Shown here: in pieces, positions 49,791 through 58,981 of the stretch
Numbering within the stretch: the stretch's first letter is position 1
Layout: each line of letters begins with the position of its first letter
NCBI GenBank assembly: GCA_937958045.1
Contig: CALFXL010000071.1
Coordinates: forward strand, 62,001-126,000
DNA length: 64,000 nucleotides
Source: an uncultured Opitutaceae bacterium
Lineage (GTDB): Bacteria > Verrucomicrobiota > Verrucomicrobiia > Opitutales > Opitutaceae
Direction: 5' to 3'
Notes under the pieces: generated by a model
Seen by the model: only the letters and a program-made list of their open reading frames with translations
The model's database searches: none
Told to the model about the DNA's origin: nothing
Made by a program: the position numbers and the translations under genes

Positions 49791-50588
49791 ATGATCCGCA
49801 GGGAAACGGATGACGGTTTATTTCTGATCACGCACGGCGAACACGCCCGCCTCGCCTGGCGCATCGCCTGCGAGTGGGGCAACGCGCAGTTTCCCATTCC
49901 CGAACCGCGCCATGATATCTTGTCCGCCGTGCTCACGCACGACGACGGCTGGTTGTTGCGCGACTCGCGTCCCATGCTCAACCAGCACGGCGAACCAGAG
50001 GCATTCACGCGAAGTCTGGTGGGGGCCTATTCGGCTTTCGAAAATATCGATCTGCCCGCCTATCTCCGCGTGCGCGCCGAAGCGACCGAGGCCGTCGCCG
50101 CGCGCAATCCGTTCGCGGCCATCATCGTCTCGATGCACACGGTCAACCTCCTCACGGAGCGGGCCGATCTTTCGACGATCCCCGAAAAGTACCGCGCGCT
50201 GCATGCCGGGTTTGTCGAAGCTCAGCGCGCCTTTCAGCGCGACACCGCCGCGCAACTCCACGCCAGCCCGACCGCGCTCGAACGCGCCTTTCGTTTTCTG
50301 CAAACCTGTGACCAGCTTTCGCTGGTAGCCTGCGTCGCTTATCAGGAGCCTTGCACCCTGCGTCATCGAATCGAAACGACCACCCGCGAAAGCACTGAGA
50401 TCCATTGCAAGCCGCGCAATAAATCCACCTTCGAAATCACGCCCTGGCCGTTCCAACAGGAGCCGGTCGCCCTGTCTTTCGAAGCGCGACGCTTCAGCAC
50501 GTTTCAGTTCAACTCCGACCAAGCATATCGAACCGCATTCGACATCGCGCCTCGGGAAACTCTCCAGGTCACGTTTGTATCCGAATAA
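49791..50588 (+). CDS. DUF3891 family protein
   Basis: A 265-residue protein of the DUF3891 type, with an HD-like metal site pattern: LFLITHGEHARLAWRIACEW, LSAVLTHDDGWLLRDSRP and FAAIIVSMHTVNLLTERADL. A later histidine-rich aromatic region (CDQLSLVACVAYQEPC) completes a possible metal centre. No function is established. It is 9 bases from the amidase stop, so the two probably act together, which would suit an amide or carbamate pathway. Confidence 0.8.
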   Translation: MIRRETDDGLFLITHGEHARLAWRIACEWGNAQFPIPEPRHDILSAVLTHDDGWLLRDSRPMLNQHGEPEAFTRSLVGAYSAFENIDLPAYLRVRAEATEAVAARNPFAAIIVSMHTVNLLTERADLSTIPEKYRALHAGFVEAQRAFQRDTAAQLHASPTALERAFRFLQTCDQLSLVACVAYQEPCTLRHRIETTTRESTEIHCKPRNKSTFEITPWPFQQEPVALSFEARRFSTFQFNSDQAYRTAFDIAPRETLQVTFVSE

Positions 50589-50597
50589 TCATTACAC

Positions 50598-52943
50598 TTA
50601 TGACGATTTATTCGCGACCGCGTCGCGGATCATCTGCGTGAGTTCCGTGAAATGCATCGGTTTGCCGACGATGCCGACAAGCCCGAGCGCCGCAGGATCG
50701 CGGCCAGCGACGTCCGGCGAATAGCCCGTCGCCAAAATGATCGGCAGATTGGGGCGAATCGCGTGAATCGCCGCGGCGAGCTGCAAGCCCGACATCTGCG
50801 GCATGGTCTGATCGGTGATGATCAAATCAAAATCATCCGGCGTCGCTTTGACTCGTGCCAGCGCCTCCTGCCCCGACGACTCCGCAATCACACTATAACC
50901 GAGCTTCTGTAGTCCTTTTTCCAATACGGTGCGAACGATCTCCTCGTCATCGACCAACAAGATACGTTCGTTGCCTGCAAGCGGCGGCAGCGGCGTCTGC
51001 GCCGGCGCATCCGCAGCGGAGTCGGCCGCAGGCAGCCAGATATGAAACGTCGTGCCCTGTCCCACGCGACTTTGCACGTCGATCGCGCCGCCATGATCGA
51101 GCACGATCCCATGCACGACGGCGAGGCCCAACCCGGTGCCTTCATTGACGGGCTTGGTCGAAAAGAACGGATCGAAAATGCGCGCCATCACCTCCGGCGA
51201 CATGCCGCAACCGGTGTCGCGCACCGATATCTTCACATAGTGGCCAGGTGACAGGCCTAGGAGCGGCTGGACCACTTTGTCGCGCGAGATACGCACCTCG
51301 AGTTCGCCGCCGCTCGCCCCCATCGCATAGCCTGCATTGGTGCCGAGATTCATGAGCACTTGGTGCAACTGTGTGGGATCGGCCATCACCACATCGTTTT
51401 CGGTATTCGATACGCAGCGCATCGCGATCGCCGACGGCAGCCCGGCACGCAAAAGCGAAAGAACTTCATTCACCACTTGGCGAACAGGCACGAGCCGCCG
51501 CTCGCCGGGAGTCTGGCGGCTGAACGCCAGGATCTTCTTCACCAACGCCGCGGCGCGCTCAGCTGCGGCTACGAGTTGCTTGAGATTCGTTTCGTCCTGA
51601 GGACCTCCTTTGAGCGCGCCCGCCAGCAATTGGGCATGTCCCAGGATGCCGGTGAGGATGTTGTTAAAATCGTGCGCAATGCCGCCAGCGAGCGTGCCCA
51701 CGGCTTCCATTTTTTGCGCACGCACCAACTGCTCGCGAAGGTGTTCCCGCTCCTGCTCCGCTTTGATGCGCTCGGCGATATCCGCTTCGAGCGCTGCATT
51801 CGCATCGGCTAGCGCAGCGGTGCGCTCCGCCACGCGCTGTTGCATCTCGGCGTTGGCGCGCTCGAGCGCTTGATGCGAGGCTTCGACCGAATCGAGCAAG
51901 CGATTGATCTCATGGATGAGCGCGGTGATTTCATCGTGGCCGTTGACCGCGAGTCGTTCGCTGAGACTTCCTGTCCGCTGTATGCGATCGAGTCCTTCGC
52001 CAATGCCTGCGAGGCGATCGATCAGCGTGTTGATCAACAATCGGTCGATCAACACGCACAGCAGCAGCGCGCCCGCCACGAGCACCACCATCAAAATTCG
52101 CAGCAAATGCGCACTGCGCTGACGAAACGACGTCTCGTGCTTCGCTTTCAACACCGCGGCGACGCCACCGTTCGCCGCGCGCAGAACCGCAAAACCGGAC
52201 ACTACACCCTCTTCATCACGCGAAACAAAATCTCCTTCCAGGCGGTTGCGATCCACCAGCTCCGATGGCGCGACGAGTGTAATCGGCGCATCGATCAAAT
52301 GGCCCAGGCGACGGCAGAGCGCCTCGCTCATCTCGCGAGCGACCAGCAAAACGCCAACACGGGCTCCTCCCGCCGCGCGCGCATGCACGCCCGCCCATGC
52401 GATTTGGAAAACGCGCCCGTCCACCACGGCATACTCCGCGCGTCCCGTCTCGCCGGTGTCATTGTTTTTTGGATACACGTACGCCAACAGGGCTTGCGTG
52501 AGTTCATCCGCGATCGGCACGAGTCCGTCATCGTCGCGCTGGCTCGAATGCGCGATCAGCACACGGCTATCTTGCTGCGCGATGATCATCAGATCCCAGC
52601 GGCTTTCCACGGCGGGATCGCTGGCGAGCACGTCTTCCAGCGCGTTTACATCGCCATCGTTCACGAGCAGCGCCACTTCCTCCCAACGCGCAAAATTCCA
52701 CGCCACGCGCTCCAGGTCCTCCAAGCCGGCCTGCGTCAATCGGTGGATGCGCCCGGCCATGCGGAGCGCCTCCTGTTCTTCAAGTTGCTCGAACCCCCGC
52801 AAGGCCACCACCCGCGTGCCCAGCAGCGTGAGCACCGTAGCGCCGATGAATGCGAGAAAGATGAGGAGAAATGACTTTGATCGCAGCTTCACAGGTTGGG
52901 GACGACGGCCGCGCCGCTTGGTGGCAACGCTCGCTACTCGCAT
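50598..52943 (-). CDS. Hybrid histidine kinase with CHASE4-like sensor
   Basis: A 781-residue hybrid kinase. After a short basic N-terminus comes a membrane helix (LLIFLAFIGATVLTLLGTR). A CHASE4-type extracytoplasmic domain (about residues 55-265) contains WNFARWEEVALLVNDGDVNA, and a second membrane helix (LLRILMVVLVAGALLLCVL) follows. A HAMP-like linker comes next. The kinase core has His424 in LAGGIAHDFNNILTGILGHA and FDPFFSTKPVNEGTGLGLAV. The receiver has Asp711 in LIITDQTMPQMSG. The ATG at 52943 is preferred to the GTG at 52982 upstream. Confidence 0.9.
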   Translation of the reverse strand: MRVASVATKRRGRRPQPVKLRSKSFLLIFLAFIGATVLTLLGTRVVALRGFEQLEEQEALRMAGRIHRLTQAGLEDLERVAWNFARWEEVALLVNDGDVNALEDVLASDPAVESRWDLMIIAQQDSRVLIAHSSQRDDDGLVPIADELTQALLAYVYPKNNDTGETGRAEYAVVDGRVFQIAWAGVHARAAGGARVGVLLVAREMSEALCRRLGHLIDAPITLVAPSELVDRNRLEGDFVSRDEEGVVSGFAVLRAANGGVAAVLKAKHETSFRQRSAHLLRILMVVLVAGALLLCVLIDRLLINTLIDRLAGIGEGLDRIQRTGSLSERLAVNGHDEITALIHEINRLLDSVEASHQALERANAEMQQRVAERTAALADANAALEADIAERIKAEQEREHLREQLVRAQKMEAVGTLAGGIAHDFNNILTGILGHAQLLAGALKGGPQDETNLKQLVAAAERAAALVKKILAFSRQTPGERRLVPVRQVVNEVLSLLRAGLPSAIAMRCVSNTENDVVMADPTQLHQVLMNLGTNAGYAMGASGGELEVRISRDKVVQPLLGLSPGHYVKISVRDTGCGMSPEVMARIFDPFFSTKPVNEGTGLGLAVVHGIVLDHGGAIDVQSRVGQGTTFHIWLPAADSAADAPAQTPLPPLAGNERILLVDDEEIVRTVLEKGLQKLGYSVIAESSGQEALARVKATPDDFDLIITDQTMPQMSGLQLAAAIHAIRPNLPIILATGYSPDVAGRDPAALGLVGIVGKPMHFTELTQMIRDAVANKSS

Positions 52944-53109
52944 CGCGACCAAGCAACGGTGATGAACCGTGTCCTTCGACACAGCTCGCAGATGCTTTAG
53001 AAACGAGCTCTATTTCATGCCAAATCGGCAAAAACGCGAGGTGCCCCCCCACAGCCCCTGGGAATCACGACGCGCATCGACCCCGCGCCCCTCCCTGCCT
53101 GTTCCGCCA

Positions 53110-54501
53110 TCACTGCATGCGGAATGGCAGCGCTCGCACACGCGCGGCCATTTCGTTGAGGATCTCGCCTGTTTTCTGATCGGCGACGCCGGTCCCCGTG
53201 CGAATCGTGCGCGCGGGAAGGAAATTATTAATCACGGCGCAATAGTCGCCGTTGACCATGATGCCGAGCAGTTCGCCCGTTTTGCTGAGCACGAGATCGC
53301 CGCGCGATGGCGAGAAGTCGCCCATGAGTCGTTTCATGAGACGATTGTCCATGCGCACAAACCCAGGCGTGGACGCGTCGAGCTTGAAGGCGACTTCGCC
53401 ATAACCCGCACCGCCGTTGCTGATGAGCAACGCTTCGGGAAATTTCACCGGATCGAGCGCGGTCTTGTAGACCTTGGCGCCGATAGCAGCGACTTGCTCT
53501 TCATCGACCGGCAGTGCGACGAGCCGCGGATCGATCGAAAGAAAATGCATCATCGGCACGGAGGCGCGACTGCCGCCTTTGGCGAAGGTGATCGAAATAT
53601 TTTCCCAATCAGCACCGAGCTCGCGGTAGTTAAACGGCGTGTCGTCGATGTGCAGCAACGCGTAGGTGCGTTCGCCATCGGTGACGAAAATTGTGCGCGC
53701 CTCTTTCTGACGATTGGCTTGGCCGAACAATGCAGGGCGAGACACGTTGAACTGCGTCTGCACGCGGTTCGCGAGGAAGTCGTTGAAAAGGATGTTCGCG
53801 TTGATCGGTCGACTATCGCGGAGTTCGCGCGTGAGTTCGCTGGAACGCTCCGCCAGCGTGCCGACGCCCTGCGCGAGTTGCGTGGTGGTTTCTTGCACGC
53901 GCAGACGTTCCTGCCGCTCCTGCTCGACTTGCGTTTTCAGCGTTTCGGCGGTTTCACGCAGCATCACCTTTTCCTGCTCGGCGACTTTCACCGCGACATT
54001 GAGCGACTCGATGCGTTCGCGCGCCTGCGCGTGTTGCTCCTCCAACTGCGCGAGCTGTTTACGCTGACGTTCGGCCTCGGCCTGACGCTCTTCGAGTTCG
54101 CGCTGCAGCTGCGCGAGTTTTTCTTTGGAAATAGCCGCGTCGCGCGACGCGTTTTCAAACTGCTGCGCGAGTCGCTCGGCATTGCGCTGCGTGTCGGCGA
54201 GCGAGTTCGCGATCTGCGATTTCTCGTTTTGCAACTGGGCCAGCATCTGTTCGCGCGACTGCAGATCCTGCGCGGTCGCCTGGAGTTGTTGCGCGAGCTG
54301 TTCGCGTTGCGCGCGCTCATCCTCGAGCGAGAGCTTCATCAAATCCACGATGTCCTCTTCTTGCGTGGCGGGATTGGCGCCGTTGGCGGCCGCGGGCGTC
54401 TGTTGCGGACGGATGGGCTCCGCCGCCGTTTCCCAACGCGTGAGCGCGAGGATGTTGAGCAACAGAAAGTCACAGATAATGAGGAGCAGCGTTTTGTTCA
54501 T
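53110..54501 (-). CDS. Membrane-anchored coiled-coil protein, 463 aa
   Basis: A 463-residue protein. The N-terminus MNKTLLLIICDFLLLNILAL is a membrane anchor. Residues about 48-225 are an unbroken charged coiled coil (AERLAQQFENASRDAAISKE, ERQRKQLAQLEEQHAQARER). The C-terminal 230 residues form a beta-rich globular domain. The segment SPSRGDLVLSKTGELLGIMV resembles part of a trypsin-like protease, but no clear Ser/His/Asp triad is visible. It is followed by 7 bases and the multi-helix membrane partner, so the two are an operon. Confidence 0.7.
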   Translation of the reverse strand: MNKTLLLIICDFLLLNILALTRWETAAEPIRPQQTPAAANGANPATQEEDIVDLMKLSLEDERAQREQLAQQLQATAQDLQSREQMLAQLQNEKSQIANSLADTQRNAERLAQQFENASRDAAISKEKLAQLQRELEERQAEAERQRKQLAQLEEQHAQARERIESLNVAVKVAEQEKVMLRETAETLKTQVEQERQERLRVQETTTQLAQGVGTLAERSSELTRELRDSRPINANILFNDFLANRVQTQFNVSRPALFGQANRQKEARTIFVTDGERTYALLHIDDTPFNYRELGADWENISITFAKGGSRASVPMMHFLSIDPRLVALPVDEEQVAAIGAKVYKTALDPVKFPEALLISNGGAGYGEVAFKLDASTPGFVRMDNRLMKRLMGDFSPSRGDLVLSKTGELLGIMVNGDYCAVINNFLPARTIRTGTGVADQKTGEILNEMAARVRALPFRMQ

Positions 54502-54508
54502 GGTCCGA

Positions 54509-56206
54509 TCAGAGGGCGGACGACGACATGGGCTTCACCGTGGGCGCGGGCGCGATCGGCGTTCCCAGCGAGGCGGCCTGACCTTCGAGGATCAACAAGC
54601 GCTTGTAGGGACGCACGTGGCGGATCTTCACGAGCGCCACGCAAACGATGCCGAAGAGATTGGAGGAGTACGCGGCGAGGAGGTTGGACTGGATGATGCC
54701 GAGCACTTGGAGCACGAGCGCGGTCGCGGTACCGCCGATGCCGATGTAGAGACCGCCGTCGAAGAGATTCTCTTCGTTCTCCATCAGGCGCAGCTTTACC
54801 ATCGGGGACACGGGCTGACGGGATATCTCACGGATTTTCAACAGGCAGATGATATACATGCCGACTTGCAGCGCGGCGAAGAAGGCGATCGAGAAGATGG
54901 TTGAGTTGTCCATGGCGGGGGGAGAAGCGGGCGGAGTTTGTTGGTGAACGTCTGCCGCACTGACAAGTACGGGCAGGTTGAGTTTGAGTTTAAATTCGGA
55001 GACCGGAACGGTCTTGAGCAGGAACGGCTCGGTGAGCAGCACGAGAAAGGCGGCGATGAGCACCGCCAGCGCCCCGCTTTTCAGACGCAGAGGCGCGAGG
55101 CCGCCGGCATCGCTGCGCAATGCAAATTCCAGACCGCGAAACAGGCAGAAGGCTCCCAGGAGGAACCCAAGATATTTCAGGCCCAGCGCGAACTTCGGGT
55201 TGAGCAACGCGATCTGCGCCACCGCACCGATGCTCGGCGTCACACCGCGATTCACCGGTTGCTGATGCAGCAAGAGCACTTGCGCCGCGCCTTGGCCGAA
55301 ACTGAGCGCGTAGCGCAAATCTTCCAAACCGCTCTTTCCGTACTGAATCAAATACGCGGCCACACGATCGGCCGAGTTGGTGAACAACGCCGCCGTGTAG
55401 ATCACCGCAAGATCGTCGCGCGCCACGCGGGCGAGATGCGCGAATTCGCTGACCGTCTTCGTGCTGTCGGTCTTGCGCAGCAGTTCGCACAACTGCACCC
55501 AGTTCAGGCGCTTCCCCAGTGAAAGCAGATCGGTGAAAAACGGCTCGAGTTCGCCGAGGTGATTGTTCTGCTCCGCGCGTTCGGCGAGTCCCCGCAGTTC
55601 GCGTTGAAGCGGTGGCGCGAGATTTTCCGACTGATACAACAGCGCCGTGAGCAGAATCACCGCGTCGAGCGCCTGACCACCCGCGCGTCTGGCCGGCACA
55701 AATTGTTCGGTGCCTTCGACGTCGCGCATGCGCAGCACCGTCTGCACACCGAGCGAACGCGAGCCGCTGAGAAACGCTTCGAGCGAGCGACGCGCTTTTT
55801 CGCGTATGAAGAAATTCAATACAGGCGTGCTGCCCTGCCCCGCCGTCGGCTCGTTCTCGCGAATCAACGGATCCAGAAACGCATCCCAGCCGCCCCAAAC
55901 GACCCACTCGGGCCGTCGCGCCGACAACTCGCGGATGCTGCGATCGAGCGCGCCCGCGTCCTTGTCGTCCACCAGACGCGCCGCCGTGAGCACGAGCTGC
56001 GCGGCTCCCAGTTTTTCCGCATCGAGAAGTTGCTGCCCATACGCGCCGACCGACGCCGACCGACGGCCCGCTTCGCGCATCAACGCGGGTGTCACCGACT
56101 TCAGATTCACCGGCACCAGCCAAGCGCCCGCGAGAAGAACCAACCCCAAGGTCAGCCAAACCACGGCCGCGGGCAGGTTTTTGCTCTGAGTGCCGGAAAC
56201 GCTCAT
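54509..56206 (-). CDS. Multi-spanning membrane protein, partner of the coiled-coil protein
   Basis: A 565-residue membrane protein without a recognised family. The first helix is AVVWLTLGLVLLAGAWLVPV. A long extracytoplasmic region (about 45-330) of helical character follows, then a group of C-terminal helices including LKYLGFLLGAFCLFRGLEFA, LAVLIAAFLVLLTEPFLLK and IFSIAFFAALQVGMYIICLL. The upstream TTG at 56218 is an alternative; the ATG at 56206 was chosen. The gene lies upstream of the coiled-coil protein with 7 bases between. The pair may form an envelope scaffold. Confidence 0.68.
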   Translation of the reverse strand: MSVSGTQSKNLPAAVVWLTLGLVLLAGAWLVPVNLKSVTPALMREAGRRSASVGAYGQQLLDAEKLGAAQLVLTAARLVDDKDAGALDRSIRELSARRPEWVVWGGWDAFLDPLIRENEPTAGQGSTPVLNFFIREKARRSLEAFLSGSRSLGVQTVLRMRDVEGTEQFVPARRAGGQALDAVILLTALLYQSENLAPPLQRELRGLAERAEQNNHLGELEPFFTDLLSLGKRLNWVQLCELLRKTDSTKTVSEFAHLARVARDDLAVIYTAALFTNSADRVAAYLIQYGKSGLEDLRYALSFGQGAAQVLLLHQQPVNRGVTPSIGAVAQIALLNPKFALGLKYLGFLLGAFCLFRGLEFALRSDAGGLAPLRLKSGALAVLIAAFLVLLTEPFLLKTVPVSEFKLKLNLPVLVSAADVHQQTPPASPPAMDNSTIFSIAFFAALQVGMYIICLLKIREISRQPVSPMVKLRLMENEENLFDGGLYIGIGGTATALVLQVLGIIQSNLLAAYSSNLFGIVCVALVKIRHVRPYKRLLILEGQAASLGTPIAPAPTVKPMSSSAL

Positions 56207-56272
56207 CGTAATGGACAATATTTATTTGCGAGGACCCTGACGTGAATCCAAGTTTTTCCGCTCAATCGACCC

Positions 56273-56848
56273 ATGGTGCTGCCAATTGTTCACTATAACG
56301 ACCCCGTCCTGCGTAAAAAGGGAGCGAAGGTCACGACTTTCGACGCGTCGCTCGCTCAGCTCGCCAGCGACATGGTCGACACCATGCACAAGGCGCGCGG
56401 CATCGGCCTCGCCGCTCAACAAATCGGAAAACCGCTGCAGCTCTGCGTCATCGATCTGCGCGAGTGCGATCACGACTTCTCGTGGGAACTCGATGGCTCG
56501 CGTCCGCCGCTCGATCTCATCATGCCGATGGTGATCGTGAATCCCGAGGTGAAAAAACTCCCGTCGCCCGACGACGTGTGTGAGGAAGGCTGTCTTTCGT
56601 TTCCCAACATCCGCGGGGACGTCGTTCGCCCCGATGCGATTTCCGTTTCGTTTCAAGATGCCAACGGCACGCCGCACGTCCTCGTCTGCAACGGCATGCT
56701 CGCGCGCTGCATCCAACACGAAAACGATCATCTGCAAGGCGTGCTCTTCATCGACCGCATGGCCAAACCCGTGCGTTCGCGCATCGATCGCGCCGTGAAG
56801 GCGCTCGCTCAGAAAACCAAGGACGCGGCCAAGAAGCCCGTGCTTTGA
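56273..56848 (+). CDS. def: Peptide deformylase
   Basis: A 191-residue metalloenzyme that removes the formyl group from new proteins. All three motifs are present: GIGLAAQQIG (residues 43-52), EEGCLSFP with metal-binding Cys107, and QHENDHLQG with His149, Glu150 and His153. Length is slightly above the usual 170-180, with a Lys/Ala-rich C-terminal tail (ALAQKTKDAAKKPVL). It overlaps or nearly overlaps the next gene, so the two are probably co-transcribed. Confidence 0.97.
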   Translation: MVLPIVHYNDPVLRKKGAKVTTFDASLAQLASDMVDTMHKARGIGLAAQQIGKPLQLCVIDLRECDHDFSWELDGSRPPLDLIMPMVIVNPEVKKLPSPDDVCEEGCLSFPNIRGDVVRPDAISVSFQDANGTPHVLVCNGMLARCIQHENDHLQGVLFIDRMAKPVRSRIDRAVKALAQKTKDAAKKPVL

Positions 56849-56859
56849 CGACCTTCGCG

Positions 56860-57939
56860 ATGTCTTCGTCCGCCGACGCTCAGCGCTACACTCCTCAAAA
56901 ACCCAAACCCACGCCCGTCGTCGCTCCCGGCGAGTTCGTTTTCGCCGCCGCGTTTCTCGAACACGGTCACATCTACGGCCAATGCGAAGGCCTCGCCGAA
57001 GCCGGCGCGCAACTGCGTTGGATCTACGATCCCGATCCGCAAAAAGTCGCTTCGCTCCACGCACGTTTTCCGCAGGCGCGCATCGCGCGCGCGTACGATG
57101 AAATTTTAGACGATCCCGAGGTGCGCCTCGTGGCCGCCGCGGCGATCCCCAACGAACGCGGCCCCATCGGCTGCCGCACGCTCGAAGCCGGCAAAGATTA
57201 TTTCACGGACAAAACGCCGTTCACCACGCTCGACCAGCTCGCCGCCGCGCGCGCCACCGTCGAACGCACGGGACGCAAGTACGCGGTCTATTATAGCGAG
57301 CGCTTGCACGTGGAATCCGCCATGCACGCCACCGATCTCGTGCAAGCCGGCGCGATCGGACGCGTGCTCCAGGTCATCGGACTCGGTCCGCATCGTCTGA
57401 GCAAAGCGTCGCGTCCCTCTTGGTTTTTCGAAAAAAAACGTTTCGGCGGCATCCTCTGCGACATCGGCAGTCATCAGTTCGAACAATTTCTCACCTTCTC
57501 CGGCGCGACCGATGCCACCATCGCCAACGCCGCCGTCGCCAACTACGCCAATCAAGACAAACCCGAATTCGAAGACTTCGGCGAAGCGTCGCTCATCGGA
57601 AACAATGGCGCGACGAACTACATCCGCGTCGATTGGTTCACGCCCAACGGCCTCGGCACGTGGGGCGACGGTCGCACGATCATCCTCGGCACCGAGGGTT
57701 ACATCGAGCTGCGCAAATACATCGATGTCGGTCGCGAGAGGTCCGGCGATCATCTCTACCTCGTCGATCAGCACGGCGAACATCATCTCAACGTCACCGG
57801 CCAGGTCGGCTTCCGTTTCTTTGGCGAACTCATCCTCGACTGCCTGAATCGCACCGAAAACGCGATGACGCAGGCCCACGCCTTCAAGGCCGCCGAGCTC
57901 TGTCTGCTCGCACAGGCCGCCGCGAAGAAAATCGAGTAA
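56860..57939 (+). CDS. Gfo/Idh/MocA-family oxidoreductase
   Basis: A 359-residue NAD(P)-dependent dehydrogenase. The N-terminal Rossmann domain has an unusual start with EFVFAAAFLEHGHIYGQCEG instead of a classic GxGxxG. The middle part has AAIPNERGPIGCRTLEAGKD and YFTDKTPFTTL, and the catalytic C-terminal region has GGILCDIGSHQFEQFLTF. The family oxidises sugars or inositols. A TTG codon at 56845 overlapping the def stop is an alternative start; I used the ATG at 56860. Confidence 0.85.
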   Translation: MSSSADAQRYTPQKPKPTPVVAPGEFVFAAAFLEHGHIYGQCEGLAEAGAQLRWIYDPDPQKVASLHARFPQARIARAYDEILDDPEVRLVAAAAIPNERGPIGCRTLEAGKDYFTDKTPFTTLDQLAAARATVERTGRKYAVYYSERLHVESAMHATDLVQAGAIGRVLQVIGLGPHRLSKASRPSWFFEKKRFGGILCDIGSHQFEQFLTFSGATDATIANAAVANYANQDKPEFEDFGEASLIGNNGATNYIRVDWFTPNGLGTWGDGRTIILGTEGYIELRKYIDVGRERSGDHLYLVDQHGEHHLNVTGQVGFRFFGELILDCLNRTENAMTQAHAFKAAELCLLAQAAAKKIE

Positions 57940-57950
57940 GCGACCGCGCC

Positions 57951-58859
57951 TCAGCGCCGCGCAAACACGCGCGCCGCGTTGTCGCCGAGCACGGCCGCGC
58001 GCGCAGCATCGCTCATTTCCGCCGTGCGCACTTCATCGACAAACGCACGCAACGACGACGGTTGTTCGGGCGCATTCGGGTACAGAAACAACGGATAATC
58101 CGATCCAAACAACACGCGGTCCGCGCCAAACGCCTCGAGCATTTCGCTCGCGACCACCGGCGAATAAATCAGCGGAGAAGCCGCGGTGTCGTAATAAAGA
58201 TTCGGCAACGTTTTCACTTCTGCGCCGAGCTCGGGATGCAACGGCAGCCGCGCGCCCCAATGCGCCAGCACGAAGGTCGTGCGCGTATTCAGTTTCGCCA
58301 TACGCACGAAATCCTCCGCGGGCGTCGCGATCTTTCCGGGATACGCGCGACCTTCCGATTCGGTGACATGCAGATTCACCGGCAAACCGAGCTCGCCCGC
58401 GAGTGTCAGCGCCTCGCGCCACACCGGATGCTCGATCGAAAATCCCTGCGAATGGGGCGAGAGTTCGCCCAGGCCGCAAAAACCCTCCGCGTGCGCGCGA
58501 CGGATCTCCGCGAGCGCGGCGTCGCCTCCGTTCACGTGAAACGTCGCACATGCGCTCAGCCGTTCCGGATGCGCGCGAATGCACTCCGCATAAAATCGAT
58601 TCTGCCAGACGCACGTGTCGTGGTTTTCCCAATACCAACCTTGGAGAATCGCGCGCTCCACGCCGGCGTCGTCCATCGCGTGCAACAATTCTCCGACTGG
58701 CGGAAAGCCCTGCACCGGTCGTCCGTTTTTGCGCACGCGCGTGCAGAGTGTGGCCCAGTGTTTTTCTCCATGCGCTTCAGCCCACGCCGCCGGCGCACGG
58801 TTGAGCTCGTCAGGATACAGATGAACATGGGCGTCGATGATCGGCATCGCGATGCGCAT
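57951..58859 (-). CDS. Amidohydrolase family protein (TIM-barrel, metal-dependent)
   Basis: A 302-residue amidohydrolase. The metal-site start MPIIDAHVHLYPDE is followed by later metal or catalytic elements VNLHVTESEGRA, FVLAHWGARLPLHPE and LFGSDYPLFLYP. The substrate is unknown; relatives include carboxylic-acid decarboxylases and lactonases. The gene converges on the Gfo/Idh/MocA gene, so sugar lactone chemistry is one possibility. The ATG at 58859 is used; 58847 is equally likely. Confidence 0.84.
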   Translation of the reverse strand: MRIAMPIIDAHVHLYPDELNRAPAAWAEAHGEKHWATLCTRVRKNGRPVQGFPPVGELLHAMDDAGVERAILQGWYWENHDTCVWQNRFYAECIRAHPERLSACATFHVNGGDAALAEIRRAHAEGFCGLGELSPHSQGFSIEHPVWREALTLAGELGLPVNLHVTESEGRAYPGKIATPAEDFVRMAKLNTRTTFVLAHWGARLPLHPELGAEVKTLPNLYYDTAASPLIYSPVVASEMLEAFGADRVLFGSDYPLFLYPNAPEQPSSLRAFVDEVRTAEMSDAARAAVLGDNAARVFARR

Positions 58860-58981
58860 ACAAGCGTCCGGCGCGCCGCGGAACCAAGCAAGAAACGCGC
58901 AAAAACATCGCAATCTTCGCGCGAAGAAACCCACGAATCCGGCTCGCGCTCGTTTCGGGCTTGGTGCGGAATCGACGGCTT

